Below, piece after piece: positions 15,036 to 22,561 of a stretch of 64,000 bases of DNA; position 1 is the stretch's first letter, and every line of letters begins with the position of its first letter. Where the stretch lies: the NCBI GenBank assembly GCA_965200525.1, contig OZ241368.1, positions 1 to 64,000 of the forward strand, in the 5' to 3' direction. The notes beneath the pieces were generated by a model that worked only from the letters and a program-made list of their open reading frames with translations, was not told the DNA's origin and did no database searches. Both the position numbers and the translations under genes were made by a program. The DNA is from JANNPJ01 sp965200525 (GTDB lineage Bacteria; Actinomycetota; Actinomycetes; Actinomycetales; Kineosporiaceae).

Positions 15036-16628
15036 TCATGTGGTGCTGTCGTCTCCGGCACCCGGTCCTCCACGGAACCCGCCACCGCCCCCTCCACCAC
15101 CACGTCCGCCCATACCTCCGGCGAATTCGCCGGCCACAGCGGTGGCGGCCTTGGCCAGGCCGGTGGTGGAGCCGCCGGTCGAGAACCCGGTGGCCGAACC
15201 GGCGTCCCCGACGTAGAGGTCGAAGCTGCCACCCTTGACGATCCCCTTGGCCGAGACGATCACCGCACTGGTCGACCGCGGGACGACGTAGCGCGCCACC
15301 ACGGTGCCGTCGGAGTCGACCACGGCCACGGCCTGGCCGGCTTCAGCCTGAGTCGTGAGGGTGGCAGCGACCCAACCCTGGCTGGAGTCGGTCGAGGGGG
15401 CCGAGGACATGCCTCCGGTGGCCAGGAGGGTTCCACCGGTGATCGGGAAGGCCCCGTTCACGTCGAGCGACCCGGTGCCCCCGCCTCCACCGGAAGCGCC
15501 TTCGACGACGGTGGTGCCGCCGGTGATGGTGGCCGATCCGTTGGAGTCGAGGCCGTCTCCCTGTTCGACGACGACGTGGACCGTGCCGCCGCTGATCGTG
15601 AGCAGGACACCCTCCTGGGTGTCCTCTCCGCCACCGGCGGTCTGACCGTTGGTGGCGTTGAGTCCGTCGTCGCTGGCGGCGACGCTGACCGAGCCGCCGG
15701 CCAGGGTGATCCTGGCTGCCTCCAGGCCCTCCTGAGACTTCTGCACAGTCAGCGTTCCCGCCGCCACGTTGATCGCGCCGACCGCATCGATGCCGTCGTC
15801 ACCGGCGGAGATGCTGACGGTTCCCTGATCGATCTGAACCAGGCCGAGCTCACCGGCGGTGTCGTTGTCCGATTTCAGGCCGTCGCCCCCGGAGGTGACC
15901 GTGACCTTGCCCCCTTCAACGACGAGGTAGTCCTTGCCGCGGATGCCGTCGTCGGCGGCGGTCACACTCACGGTGCCGGACAGGATGACCAGGCCGTCCT
16001 TCGAGCCGATGGCGTCGTTGCTGTTGCCACTCACGCTCAGGGTGCCGTTGCCGGCGATCGTAAGGTCGGCCATCGAGAACAGGGTCGCGGTCGGGGTGTC
16101 GCTCTGGTCGTCGTCGGCACCCGATGCGGCCGAGTCGGCCAGCGTGTTGGCGCTCCCTGAGGCCAGAATGACGACGGCCTCGTCGGCCTCGGCCACCACG
16201 ACCGGCGAGGTGGTCGCCGAAGTCAGGTGGGCGCCGTCCAGGACGATCTTCACCTTCCCGTCGCCGGGGCTCTTCACCAGGATCTGGCCGTTGCTGAGGG
16301 TGCCGCTCACGATGTAGGTACCGGCGGCGGTGATGGTGACGACGTCACCCTTGACCGTGGCGCCGTCGCCGTCGACCGTGGTTGCGCCGTCGGCCACGTC
16401 GATGGTGGTGGCACCGGCGGTGGTGTAGTCACCGTCGTTGGAGTCGGCGTGCGTGTCCGCGGGCGTGGTGAAGGAGGCGGCTTCTATCGCGGAGCCGGCC
16501 GCGGCCGAAGAGGCGACCGGCGACGCGTCTTCGACATCCTCTCCGAAGAGTCCGCAGCCGGCAGTCAGCCCGAGGACGGCGGCGGCGACGGCAGCCGCAC
16601 CCGCTCGGCGTAGGTCGGTGAACTTCAT
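15036..16628 (-). CDS. Cthe_2159-like carbohydrate-binding beta-helix lipoprotein
   Basis: The 530-residue exported protein has a lipobox TAGC near residue 25. The body is a run of short repeats built around GDGLKS, DDGI and DDGLNA turns (SVTAADDGIRGKDYLVVEGGKV and similar), which indicates a right-handed parallel beta-helix. This is the Cthe_2159/DUF4353 class, known to bind polygalacturonate and cellulose. The C-terminus is a Gly-rich tail. It is the last gene after the DUF4956 and VTC-domain genes, with an ATGA overlap, an arrangement common in Firmicutes and Actinobacteria. Confidence 0.85.
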   Translation of the reverse strand: MKFTDLRRAGAAAVAAAVLGLTAGCGLFGEDVEDASPVASSAAAGSAIEAASFTTPADTHADSNDGDYTTAGATTIDVADGATTVDGDGATVKGDVVTITAAGTYIVSGTLSNGQILVKSPGDGKVKIVLDGAHLTSATTSPVVVAEADEAVVILASGSANTLADSAASGADDDQSDTPTATLFSMADLTIAGNGTLSVSGNSNDAIGSKDGLVILSGTVSVTAADDGIRGKDYLVVEGGKVTVTSGGDGLKSDNDTAGELGLVQIDQGTVSISAGDDGIDAVGAINVAAGTLTVQKSQEGLEAARITLAGGSVSVAASDDGLNATNGQTAGGGEDTQEGVLLTISGGTVHVVVEQGDGLDSNGSATITGGTTVVEGASGGGGGTGSLDVNGAFPITGGTLLATGGMSSAPSTDSSQGWVAATLTTQAEAGQAVAVVDSDGTVVARYVVPRSTSAVIVSAKGIVKGGSFDLYVGDAGSATGFSTGGSTTGLAKAATAVAGEFAGGMGGRGGGGGGGGFRGGPGAGDDSTT

Positions 16629-17413
16629 GTCGCGTCCGTTCGGTCAGGGGTGCGGGGCACGCCGAGATGCTGATGGAGGGTGCGGTGCCACTTCAGCCGG
16701 GGCAGGCCCGGCTCCAGAGCGGCCAGGCCGACACCGAACTTGGAGATGCGCACGGGCCGGTACCCGCGAGACCACAGCCGCCGATCGGCCACCGAGGGCG
16801 TGGATCCGGTCTTGGTCTCGACCACGGCCAGGGCCGGGCGACGCAGCCCGGCCCCGGTGGCCGGCACGGCCCAGCCGAGGTCGTCGTCGATCGTCACCCG
16901 GGTGCCCGAAGCGGGCAGGAACAGGGTGGTGCGCCGGTAGGTGGTGACCAGGACCGGCTGCAGATCCCGGGCCAGGGCGGCACCGATGACGGCGGCCACG
17001 AAAGCATTCCCGTCACCGGCCAACCCGCAGGAGGCGTCCACCTCGGGATGCTGCATACGTTGCTTGAGCGTTTGCTGGCGGGCCGCCCGCGTTTTCACCT
17101 CCAGCCAGGAGGATCCCGAGTCCAGATAGGTGCGGGTTCGCACCTTCCAGCCGCGGCGTTGCGAGCGCCCGGAGGTCAGGAAACTGTCACGGCCCGGGGT
17201 GTCGAGATAGCTCGACAGGTATCCGAACTCGCGCCGTCCGTCGATCTCCAGCACCCGTGCGTCGTGGGCCATCGATGCGATCAGACCGCGAGCCTGGGCG
17301 ACCGGCAGCAGGTACTTGCGGTCGACCCGGGTCAGGAGTTCGGCTCGCTCGACGAGTTCGGCCAGCGAGACAGGTGCGAGGTCCTCCACCGCGGCCACGG
17401 TCAGCGCGCTCAT
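16625..17413 (-). CDS. VTC-domain polyphosphate polymerase-like protein
   Basis: The 262-residue protein matches the VTC catalytic tunnel domain: RVDRKYLLPVA at residue 31, YLSSYLDTPGRDSF, RRGWKVRTRTYLDS, WLEVKT, and a C-terminal VVETKTGS with SKFGVG. Conserved Lys/Arg/Glu residues at these positions line the polyphosphate/nucleotide tunnel in yeast Vtc4. It may make polyphosphate or modify an envelope polymer. Both ends overlap neighbours by four bases, so the three genes form a tightly coupled unit. Confidence 0.87.
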   Translation of the reverse strand: MSALTVAAVEDLAPVSLAELVERAELLTRVDRKYLLPVAQARGLIASMAHDARVLEIDGRREFGYLSSYLDTPGRDSFLTSGRSQRRGWKVRTRTYLDSGSSWLEVKTRAARQQTLKQRMQHPEVDASCGLAGDGNAFVAAVIGAALARDLQPVLVTTYRRTTLFLPASGTRVTIDDDLGWAVPATGAGLRRPALAVVETKTGSTPSVADRRLWSRGYRPVRISKFGVGLAALEPGLPRLKWHRTLHQHLGVPRTPDRTDAT

Positions 17414-18003
17414 CGCGGCATCGACGGCGCGCGAACGGCCGCGCCGCTCGATGCCGTGATCCGGGCCGGCAGGAACCGGACGTCAACCAGGGTGGTGTCG
17501 TTCACCAGGTCGGTCCGCAACACCTTGGTCGACACCACCTGGGCCCCGAGCAGACCCTCGAGGTGCGCCGTCAGGGCGGTCTGATCGACGTGGGCCCGGT
17601 CGAGCAGGATCTGCTGCGCGCGAGGCCGGCGCCCGATCAGCGGGCTGTCACCCACGGCCACCGCGGCCAGCACCGCGGCCATCAGGCCCACATCGAGCCA
17701 GCCCGGGGTCTGGTCCAGCCCGCCGAGCAGCCCAAGGGTCAGAGCGGCGAAATAGTAGGCGATCTCGCTCTGGGCCAGCTCCTCGGAGCGCAGCCGGATG
17801 ATCGACAGGATGCCAAACAGGCCCAGGCCCAGACCGGCGCCGATCGTCGAGGTCGTCAGCGCCGAAGCCACGGCCAGAACCCCGACGTTGGCGGTCAGGA
17901 TCGCCACCACCAGTTCCGGGCGGTGGTGTCGCGGCAGGAACAGCCCGAAGACCAGGACGCCGATCGCGACCAGGTCGGCGAGGTACAGGACAAAGCTCGG
18001 CAT
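17410..18003 (-). CDS. DUF4956 membrane protein
   Basis: The 197-residue protein has about four membrane helices in the first 125 residues (LVAIGVLVFGLFL; VVAILTANVGVLAVASAL; GAGLGLGLFGILSIIRLRSEE; ALTLGLLGGL) and a soluble C-terminal domain of about 70 residues. The GLGLFGILSIIRLRSEE segment is the DUF4956 hallmark. In many genomes this family sits beside VTC-domain and Cthe_2159-like genes, as here, suggesting a membrane complex for polymer synthesis or export. It is the first gene of the minus-strand unit. Confidence 0.88.
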   Translation of the reverse strand: MPSFVLYLADLVAIGVLVFGLFLPRHHRPELVVAILTANVGVLAVASALTTSTIGAGLGLGLFGILSIIRLRSEELAQSEIAYYFAALTLGLLGGLDQTPGWLDVGLMAAVLAAVAVGDSPLIGRRPRAQQILLDRAHVDQTALTAHLEGLLGAQVVSTKVLRTDLVNDTTLVDVRFLPARITASSGAAVRAPSMPR

Positions 18004-18021
18004 CGGTGAACTCCAGGCAGC

Positions 18022-18040
18022 GGGGAAGTGAACGTTCCCC
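18022..18040. promoter_or_regulatory. Inverted repeat ahead of the DUF4956 operon
   Basis: Perfect six-base arms GGGGAA and TTCCCC are separated by seven bases. The repeat overlaps the expected 5' leader of the DUF4956 mRNA, so it could be an operator or a short leader hairpin. No regulator is known. Confidence 0.35.
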
Positions 18041-18274
18041 AGTACGCCAGGACCGACTGAACGGCGGCTCCACCGTTCCTGTAAGCCAGCTGTGCGCTGA
18101 GGCTGAGCTCACGAGCGGTCCGCGAAGCAGACTGGCCACCTTGTGCTCGAGCCCGACGTATGGGCCACTCGGGTCGCCCCTTGCTGGCGACCCTGCTCGT
18201 GAAGATCATCGTTTGGCTTGATCACACCAGGGACTGGGCCGGATGTCGGTGAACGATGCTTCTTCGGGCCGCTC

Positions 18275-18291
18275 TCTTAGGCAATGCTTAC
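18275..18291. promoter_or_regulatory. Putative response-regulator box upstream of its own gene
   Basis: TCTTAG at 18275 and GCTTAC at 18286 are spaced by 11 bases, one DNA turn, as in tandem OmpR/PhoB-type sites. The same pattern recurs at 20491-20507 ahead of the redox operon. The box is 46-62 bases upstream of the GTG start, suitable for autoregulation. Confidence 0.55.
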
Positions 18292-18336
18292 GCGGTTGTC
18301 CGCGACATAGCCGCTGCGCACCCCGATGCTGATGAG

Positions 18337-19074
18337 GTGAAGGTTCTGGTGGTGGACGACGACGCGGCCGTGCGTGATTCGCTGGTCCGCTCCCTCCGGT
18401 TCGAGGGATATCAGGTCGAGTCGGCCGCCGACGGGCAGCAGGCGATCGACACCGTCGCCACTGACCCGCCCGACGTCATGATCCTCGACGTCAGCATGCC
18501 CCGGGTGGACGGCCTGGAAGCCTGCCGGCAGTTGCGCAGTGACGGCGTTCTGCTTCCCGTTCTCATGGTGACGGCTCGCGACGGGGTCGGCGATCGGGTG
18601 GCCGGCCTGGACGCCGGAGCCGACGATTACCTCATCAAGCCCTTCGCCATGCAGGAACTGCTGGCCCGGTTGCGGGCCCTCCTGCGCCGTTCGGTGCTCC
18701 TGACGGGTGGCGAAGCTCCCTCCGACCCGGATGCGGGCCCCGGGACGGCATCCGATCGTAGGCACGAGGCCCAGCTGACGTTCGAGGACATCCGGATGGA
18801 TCCGCGCACCCGCGAGGTCTGGCGCGGGGCGCGCCCCTTACGCCTGACCCGGACCGAGTTCTCGATCCTGGAGGTGTTCCTGCGCCACCCCCGCCAGGTG
18901 CTGACCCGGGCGATGATGTTCGAGCAGGTCTGGGGGTACGACTTCGGGGAGAGTTCCAACAGCCTGCACGTGTACCTGGGATATCTGCGCAGAAAGCTGG
19001 AGGCCGGCGGGGAGAGCCGGGTCCTGCACACCGTGCGCGGTGTCGGCTTCGTCCTGCGGTCCGAACCACTGTGA
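18337..19074 (+). CDS. OmpR/PhoB-family response regulator
   Basis: The 245-residue protein has a receiver domain (VKVLVVDDDAAVRDSL; phosphoacceptor Asp near residue 51 in MILDVSMP; conserved Lys in YLIKPFAMQE) and a C-terminal winged helix domain (LRLTRTEFSILEVFLRHPRQVLTR, ending LHTVRGVGFVLR). It belongs to the MprA-like actinobacterial class. GTG at 18337 is chosen because the receiver begins immediately; earlier open frame is not conserved-looking. Its end overlaps the sensor kinase start (GTGA). The CTTA repeats nearby are its likely binding sites. Confidence 0.92.
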   Translation: MKVLVVDDDAAVRDSLVRSLRFEGYQVESAADGQQAIDTVATDPPDVMILDVSMPRVDGLEACRQLRSDGVLLPVLMVTARDGVGDRVAGLDAGADDYLIKPFAMQELLARLRALLRRSVLLTGGEAPSDPDAGPGTASDRRHEAQLTFEDIRMDPRTREVWRGARPLRLTRTEFSILEVFLRHPRQVLTRAMMFEQVWGYDFGESSNSLHVYLGYLRRKLEAGGESRVLHTVRGVGFVLRSEPL

Positions 19075-20486
19075 AGTCGTGGTGGCGCAACCGATCCCTG
19101 TACGCCCGGCTGTGGCTGCTGGTGACCGCGGCGGTGGCCGTGGCGGTTCTGATCCTGGCCGCGCTGGCCTGGACGGCGGTGGCCGGTATCCAGAGTCACC
19201 AGACCCATTCCGAACTCGAGGCCGATGCTGCGGCCATCGCCGCCGCGCCGCAACAGTGGAGCAACTCCGCGGGGGCCCGGCCCGACCTCGGCGAGGGCAC
19301 GCACGAGGACGGACACCACCACCATGACCTCGGGCTGCGCTGGCAGATCCTCGACGCGAAGGCCGCTGTGCTCAGCGACTCGGCCGATCCGCTACCGGTG
19401 ACCACAGGTGCCCGGCAGGTGGCCCTCGCGCAGACCCGCCGGGTCGAGGAAGACATCACCCTCGGCCCGGACAGCTACCGGATGCTGACGGTGCCCGCGA
19501 CCGGGGGCGGCGCGGTCCAGGTCGCGATCAACCAGGATCCGGCGATTCACACCCTGACGACCTTCGGCCTGTTCCTGCTGGTCGGTAGCGCCATCGGCAT
19601 CGCCCTGGCTGCCCTTCTCGGGCGGGCCGTGGCTCGCAGCGGACTCGTTCCGGTTCAGCGGCTCACCCAGTCGGTCGAGGAGGTGGCCGCCACGATGGAC
19701 CTGACCCGCCCGGTCGAGGTCAGCGGCGTCGACGAGATCGCGCGCCTCGGGCGCGTGGTCAACACTCTGCTGGGCGCCATAGAGACCGCCCGCCAGGCGC
19801 AACGCGCTCTCGTCGAGGACGCCGGGCACGAACTGCGCACACCGCTGACGAGCCTGCGCACCAACATCGAACTCCTCCTGAAACTCGACCGCCGGCCCGA
19901 ACTGGCCCACCGGCTGCCGCCGGAGGAGCGGACCAAACTTCTGAACGATTTGGACGCACAGGTCAGCGAACTAGCCACGCTCAGCACGGAACTGGTGGAA
20001 TTGGCTCGCGAGGAAGGCACCCGCGAGCCCGCCGACGACCTCGACCTGAGCGCAGCAGTCACCGCCGCCATGAGCCGGGTCCGGATGCGTGCCCCAAACA
20101 TCACGTTCGAGGCCGAAGTCGAGCCGGTGTCGGTGCACGGGCGGTCCTCCGAGCTCGAGCGGATGGTGCTCAATGTGCTCGACAACGCGGCCAAGTGGAG
20201 CTCACCAGGAGCCATCGTGAAGGTTCGACTGCGAGCAGCCGAGCCCGGCTGGGTCACGGTGCGTGTGAGCGATACCGGGCCGGGCATCGACGAGAGCGAC
20301 CGCCCGCACGTCTTCGACCGGTTCTACCGAGCGCCCGCCGCCCGGTCCATGGCCGGTTCCGGGCTGGGTCTGGCCATCGTCGCCCAAACCGTGAGCCAGC
20401 ACGGCGGAACCGTCATCGCCTCAGCCAACCAGCCGCACGGGACCGTGATCACCATCCGGTTGCCCCGGGCCGGCACCCTGGGCTGA
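19071..20486 (+). CDS. Sensor histidine kinase with a His-rich extracytoplasmic loop
   Basis: The 471-residue kinase has membrane helices near residues 13-40 and 161-184, enclosing a sensor domain of about 120 residues. That domain carries HEDGHHHHD at residues 78-86, a likely metal-binding cluster. A HAMP domain follows, then the H-box EDAGHELRTPLTSLRTN with phosphorylated His near 253, the N-box LNVLDNAAKWS, and G-boxes DTGPGID and GSGLGLAIV. It is of the MprB class. It is coupled to the response regulator and lies directly upstream of the transmembrane redox operon. Confidence 0.92.
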   Translation: MKSWWRNRSLYARLWLLVTAAVAVAVLILAALAWTAVAGIQSHQTHSELEADAAAIAAAPQQWSNSAGARPDLGEGTHEDGHHHHDLGLRWQILDAKAAVLSDSADPLPVTTGARQVALAQTRRVEEDITLGPDSYRMLTVPATGGGAVQVAINQDPAIHTLTTFGLFLLVGSAIGIALAALLGRAVARSGLVPVQRLTQSVEEVAATMDLTRPVEVSGVDEIARLGRVVNTLLGAIETARQAQRALVEDAGHELRTPLTSLRTNIELLLKLDRRPELAHRLPPEERTKLLNDLDAQVSELATLSTELVELAREEGTREPADDLDLSAAVTAAMSRVRMRAPNITFEAEVEPVSVHGRSSELERMVLNVLDNAAKWSSPGAIVKVRLRAAEPGWVTVRVSDTGPGIDESDRPHVFDRFYRAPAARSMAGSGLGLAIVAQTVSQHGGTVIASANQPHGTVITIRLPRAGTLG

Positions 20487-20490
20487 GACT

Positions 20491-20530
20491 TCTTACGATC
20501 CTCTTAGACGGTGCCTGCAGGTCTTCTTAT
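20491..20530. promoter_or_regulatory. Putative response-regulator box ahead of the redox operon
   Basis: TCTTAC at 20491, TCTTAG at 20502 and TCTTAT at 20525 lie just after the kinase stop. The first two are 11 bases apart and the third is 23 bases further, about two turns. CTCTTAG also appears in the box at 18274. This is good evidence that the two-component system controls the downstream genes. Confidence 0.55.
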
Positions 20531-20745
20531 GTTCGCGCGGCATGGTCGAAGATGTGCCACTGACCATCGAAGAACTTCAGGCCGGCCGTCTTGTGGATGA
20601 CAGTCGAATCGCCATTCCCATGGCGGAAGAACGAGCCGTGCGTTCGCAGCGGCCCACCTCTGTCGGGGTGGTAGTCGTGCTCGGGGCCGAGGTGCTGGGC
20701 ACGTGTGGATCCACCGTCGAACCCCGGGACAGCCGAACCGCGCAC
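20527..20745 (-). CDS. Small hypothetical protein, doubtful
   Basis: A 72-codon GTG frame ends in FRHGNGDSTVIHKTAGLKFF and then DGQWHIFDHA, which reads like a folded C-terminal segment and has good G/C third positions. A plus-strand frame over the same bases (20542-20763) is less protein-like. It could be a remnant of a longer gene, since the conserved-looking part is only the last 35 residues. I cannot decide whether it is expressed. Confidence 0.25.
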   Translation of the reverse strand: MRGSAVPGFDGGSTRAQHLGPEHDYHPDRGGPLRTHGSFFRHGNGDSTVIHKTAGLKFFDGQWHIFDHAART

Positions 20746-20759
20746 CGGGCGGACCTCGG

Positions 20760-21047
20760 ATGAGCACGCACCGCGACAGTCGGGGGTTGCGCTCCCGACG
20801 GCAGGACCTGGCCCTGCTGGCGGCGGCCTCGTTTCTGGGACTGTGGTTCGCGGTGGCGGCCCCGAGCACTTCCCCCGTCGCGGCCCCGGTCACGACGAGC
20901 GACCAGGCCGATGCGGTTGCCGAGGACGCCACTGACAATCCACCTCAAGTGCTCAACCCGGTGCCACCGATCACTGATCCTGGCCCCGACGGCCCTGACG
21001 GAGGCGGACTTGGCCGCGCCGGCCGGGCAGACGGAGGTCGGCGATGA
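20760..21047 (+). CDS. Small membrane-anchored protein ahead of the redox operon
   Basis: The 95-residue product has a basic N-terminus (STHRDSRGLRSRRQD), one hydrophobic segment (LALLAAASFLGLWFAVAA) and a Pro/Asp/Gly-rich tail that would be extracytoplasmic. Its stop overlaps the ATG of the first ferric-reductase-like gene (ATGA), so it is probably translated with it. No family is recognised; it may be an assembly factor or small subunit. A GTG at 20703 is an alternative start. Confidence 0.6.
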   Translation: MSTHRDSRGLRSRRQDLALLAAASFLGLWFAVAAPSTSPVAAPVTTSDQADAVAEDATDNPPQVLNPVPPITDPGPDGPDGGGLGRAGRADGGRR

Positions 21048-22423
21048 ACGAATCCTCCACGGCCTGGCCGCCACCCCGGGACCGAATGGCCGGCTCCGCG
21101 CCGGCTTCCCGAACCGGGCCATTTCGGCTACTGCCCGCTCAATACGTACTCACTGCAATAATTGTGGGCGCCATTGTGGTGGCATGGTGGCCGATGGTGG
21201 CGGCGGTGCGAGGACCGGCACCGTTGCAGTTCTCAGTGCTGATCGCGCACGTGACCGGCATGCTGGCCGGGTACGGGGTCGTCGTCATGCTGGCCCTGAT
21301 GTCCCGGGCCCCGAGCCTGGAACTCGGCGTCGGGGCCGACGTGCTGACCCGCTGGCACGCCCGCGGCGGGCGCATCGTCATCGGTCTCATCCTGCTGCAC
21401 GCCGGTGCGGCGGTAACGTCATGGGCGCACGCCCGGCAGGAAAGCACCCTGCCGGCAGTGGTCCACGTGCTGCGCCTGCCCGGACTGACCGCCGCAACCC
21501 TGGGCACCATCATCCTCCTGCTGGTCGCAGTGGGCTCCGCCCGCGCCGCCCGCCGACGAGTGTCACACGAGACCTGGCACACCTTGCATCTGCTCACCTA
21601 CGCCGGGGTCGCACTGTCGTTCGTCCACCAGCTCGCGGGCCCCGACCTGGCCGGGCACCGGTTGCTCCAGGTGGCCTGGGCCCTGCTCTACACGCACGTG
21701 TTCGCCCTGGTCCTGCGCCACCGGGTGCTCACACCATTGCGGCAGGCGTCCCGCCACCGGCTACGGGTCGCCGCGATCGCCCCCGAGGGTCCGGGAGTGG
21801 TGAGCATCGAGGTCACCGGGGACCATCTGGACGAGCTTCACGCCCAAGCGGGGCAGTTCTTCCGCTGGCGCTTCCTGACTCCCGACACCTGGCGCACCGC
21901 TCATCCCTTTTCGTTGTCGGCACCGGTGGCCGGCGACCGTTTACGACTGACCGTCAAGGCCCTCGGTGACGGCAGTCTGCGCCTACAGGACCTGGCGGTC
22001 GGAACCTGGGTGGTGGCCGAGGGGCCCTACGGTGCTATGACCGCCGCTCGACGCACGCGCCGCGATGTTCTGCTGATTGCCGGAGGCGTCGGCATCACCC
22101 CGATGCGGGCTCTTTTCGAGACCCTGCCACTGGCCCCCGGGCAGGACCTGTCCCTGCTGTATCGGGCCCGGGGAAGCCAGAACGTCCTTTTCGCCGACGA
22201 ACTGGACGCGATTGCCCTTCGCCGCGGCGCCCACGTTCACTATCTCACCGAGCCCGGGTCGAGCGCCCTGACCACCGCTGGGCTGCTGATGCTGGTGCCG
22301 GATCTGCCCGAGCGCGACGTCTATCTGTGTGGCCCGCCGGCCATGGCCGACGCCGTCCGTCGGGCCCTCTGGGAGGCCGGACTGGCGGACGAGCACCTGC
22401 ACGAAGAGCGCTTCACTCTGTGA
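21044..22423 (+). CDS. Ferric-reductase-like transmembrane flavoprotein 1
   Basis: The 459-residue protein joins a six-helix heme-binding membrane domain to a cytoplasmic ferredoxin-NADP-reductase module. Heme ligands are expected in GRIVIGLILLHAG and in WHTLHLLTYAGVALSFVHQ, where two His are 13 apart. The reductase has the FAD motif AHPFSLSAP, the NAD(P) motif LLIAGGVGITPMRAL and the C-terminal VYLCGPPAM with its Cys. It should take electrons from NAD(P)H through FAD and heme to the outer face of the membrane. It is in one operon with a paralogue, an FMN-binding protein and ApbE. Confidence 0.9.
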   Translation: MNESSTAWPPPRDRMAGSAPASRTGPFRLLPAQYVLTAIIVGAIVVAWWPMVAAVRGPAPLQFSVLIAHVTGMLAGYGVVVMLALMSRAPSLELGVGADVLTRWHARGGRIVIGLILLHAGAAVTSWAHARQESTLPAVVHVLRLPGLTAATLGTIILLLVAVGSARAARRRVSHETWHTLHLLTYAGVALSFVHQLAGPDLAGHRLLQVAWALLYTHVFALVLRHRVLTPLRQASRHRLRVAAIAPEGPGVVSIEVTGDHLDELHAQAGQFFRWRFLTPDTWRTAHPFSLSAPVAGDRLRLTVKALGDGSLRLQDLAVGTWVVAEGPYGAMTAARRTRRDVLLIAGGVGITPMRALFETLPLAPGQDLSLLYRARGSQNVLFADELDAIALRRGAHVHYLTEPGSSALTTAGLLMLVPDLPERDVYLCGPPAMADAVRRALWEAGLADEHLHEERFTL

Positions 22424-22561
22424 GGGCCAGAACGGGTGCAAGAGATACGGCATCGGCGATTCATCACAGGCATCCAGTGAATGCTCAGGCACCTCCCAGA
22501 TGCACGATCGACCTTGTATCTGTACAGCCACCACGACCGGATGACTCAGGAGCCGACGAGC

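Larger units (their letters stand above)
18004..18336. other. 333-bp divergent intergenic region
   Basis: No gene is visible between the DUF4956 and response-regulator starts. It holds an inverted repeat at 18022-18040 (GGGGAA and TTCCCC arms around 7 bases), only 19 bases from the DUF4956 ATG, and the CTTA direct repeats at 18275-18291 nearer the regulator gene. It should contain both divergent promoters. Confidence 0.6.

Noticed and set aside
20542..20763. Plus-strand 73-codon frame ahead of the redox operon
   Set aside because: It has weak third-position bias and no ribosome-binding site, and its first bases follow directly on the CTTA repeats; the overlapping minus-strand frame is more protein-like, though also doubtful.
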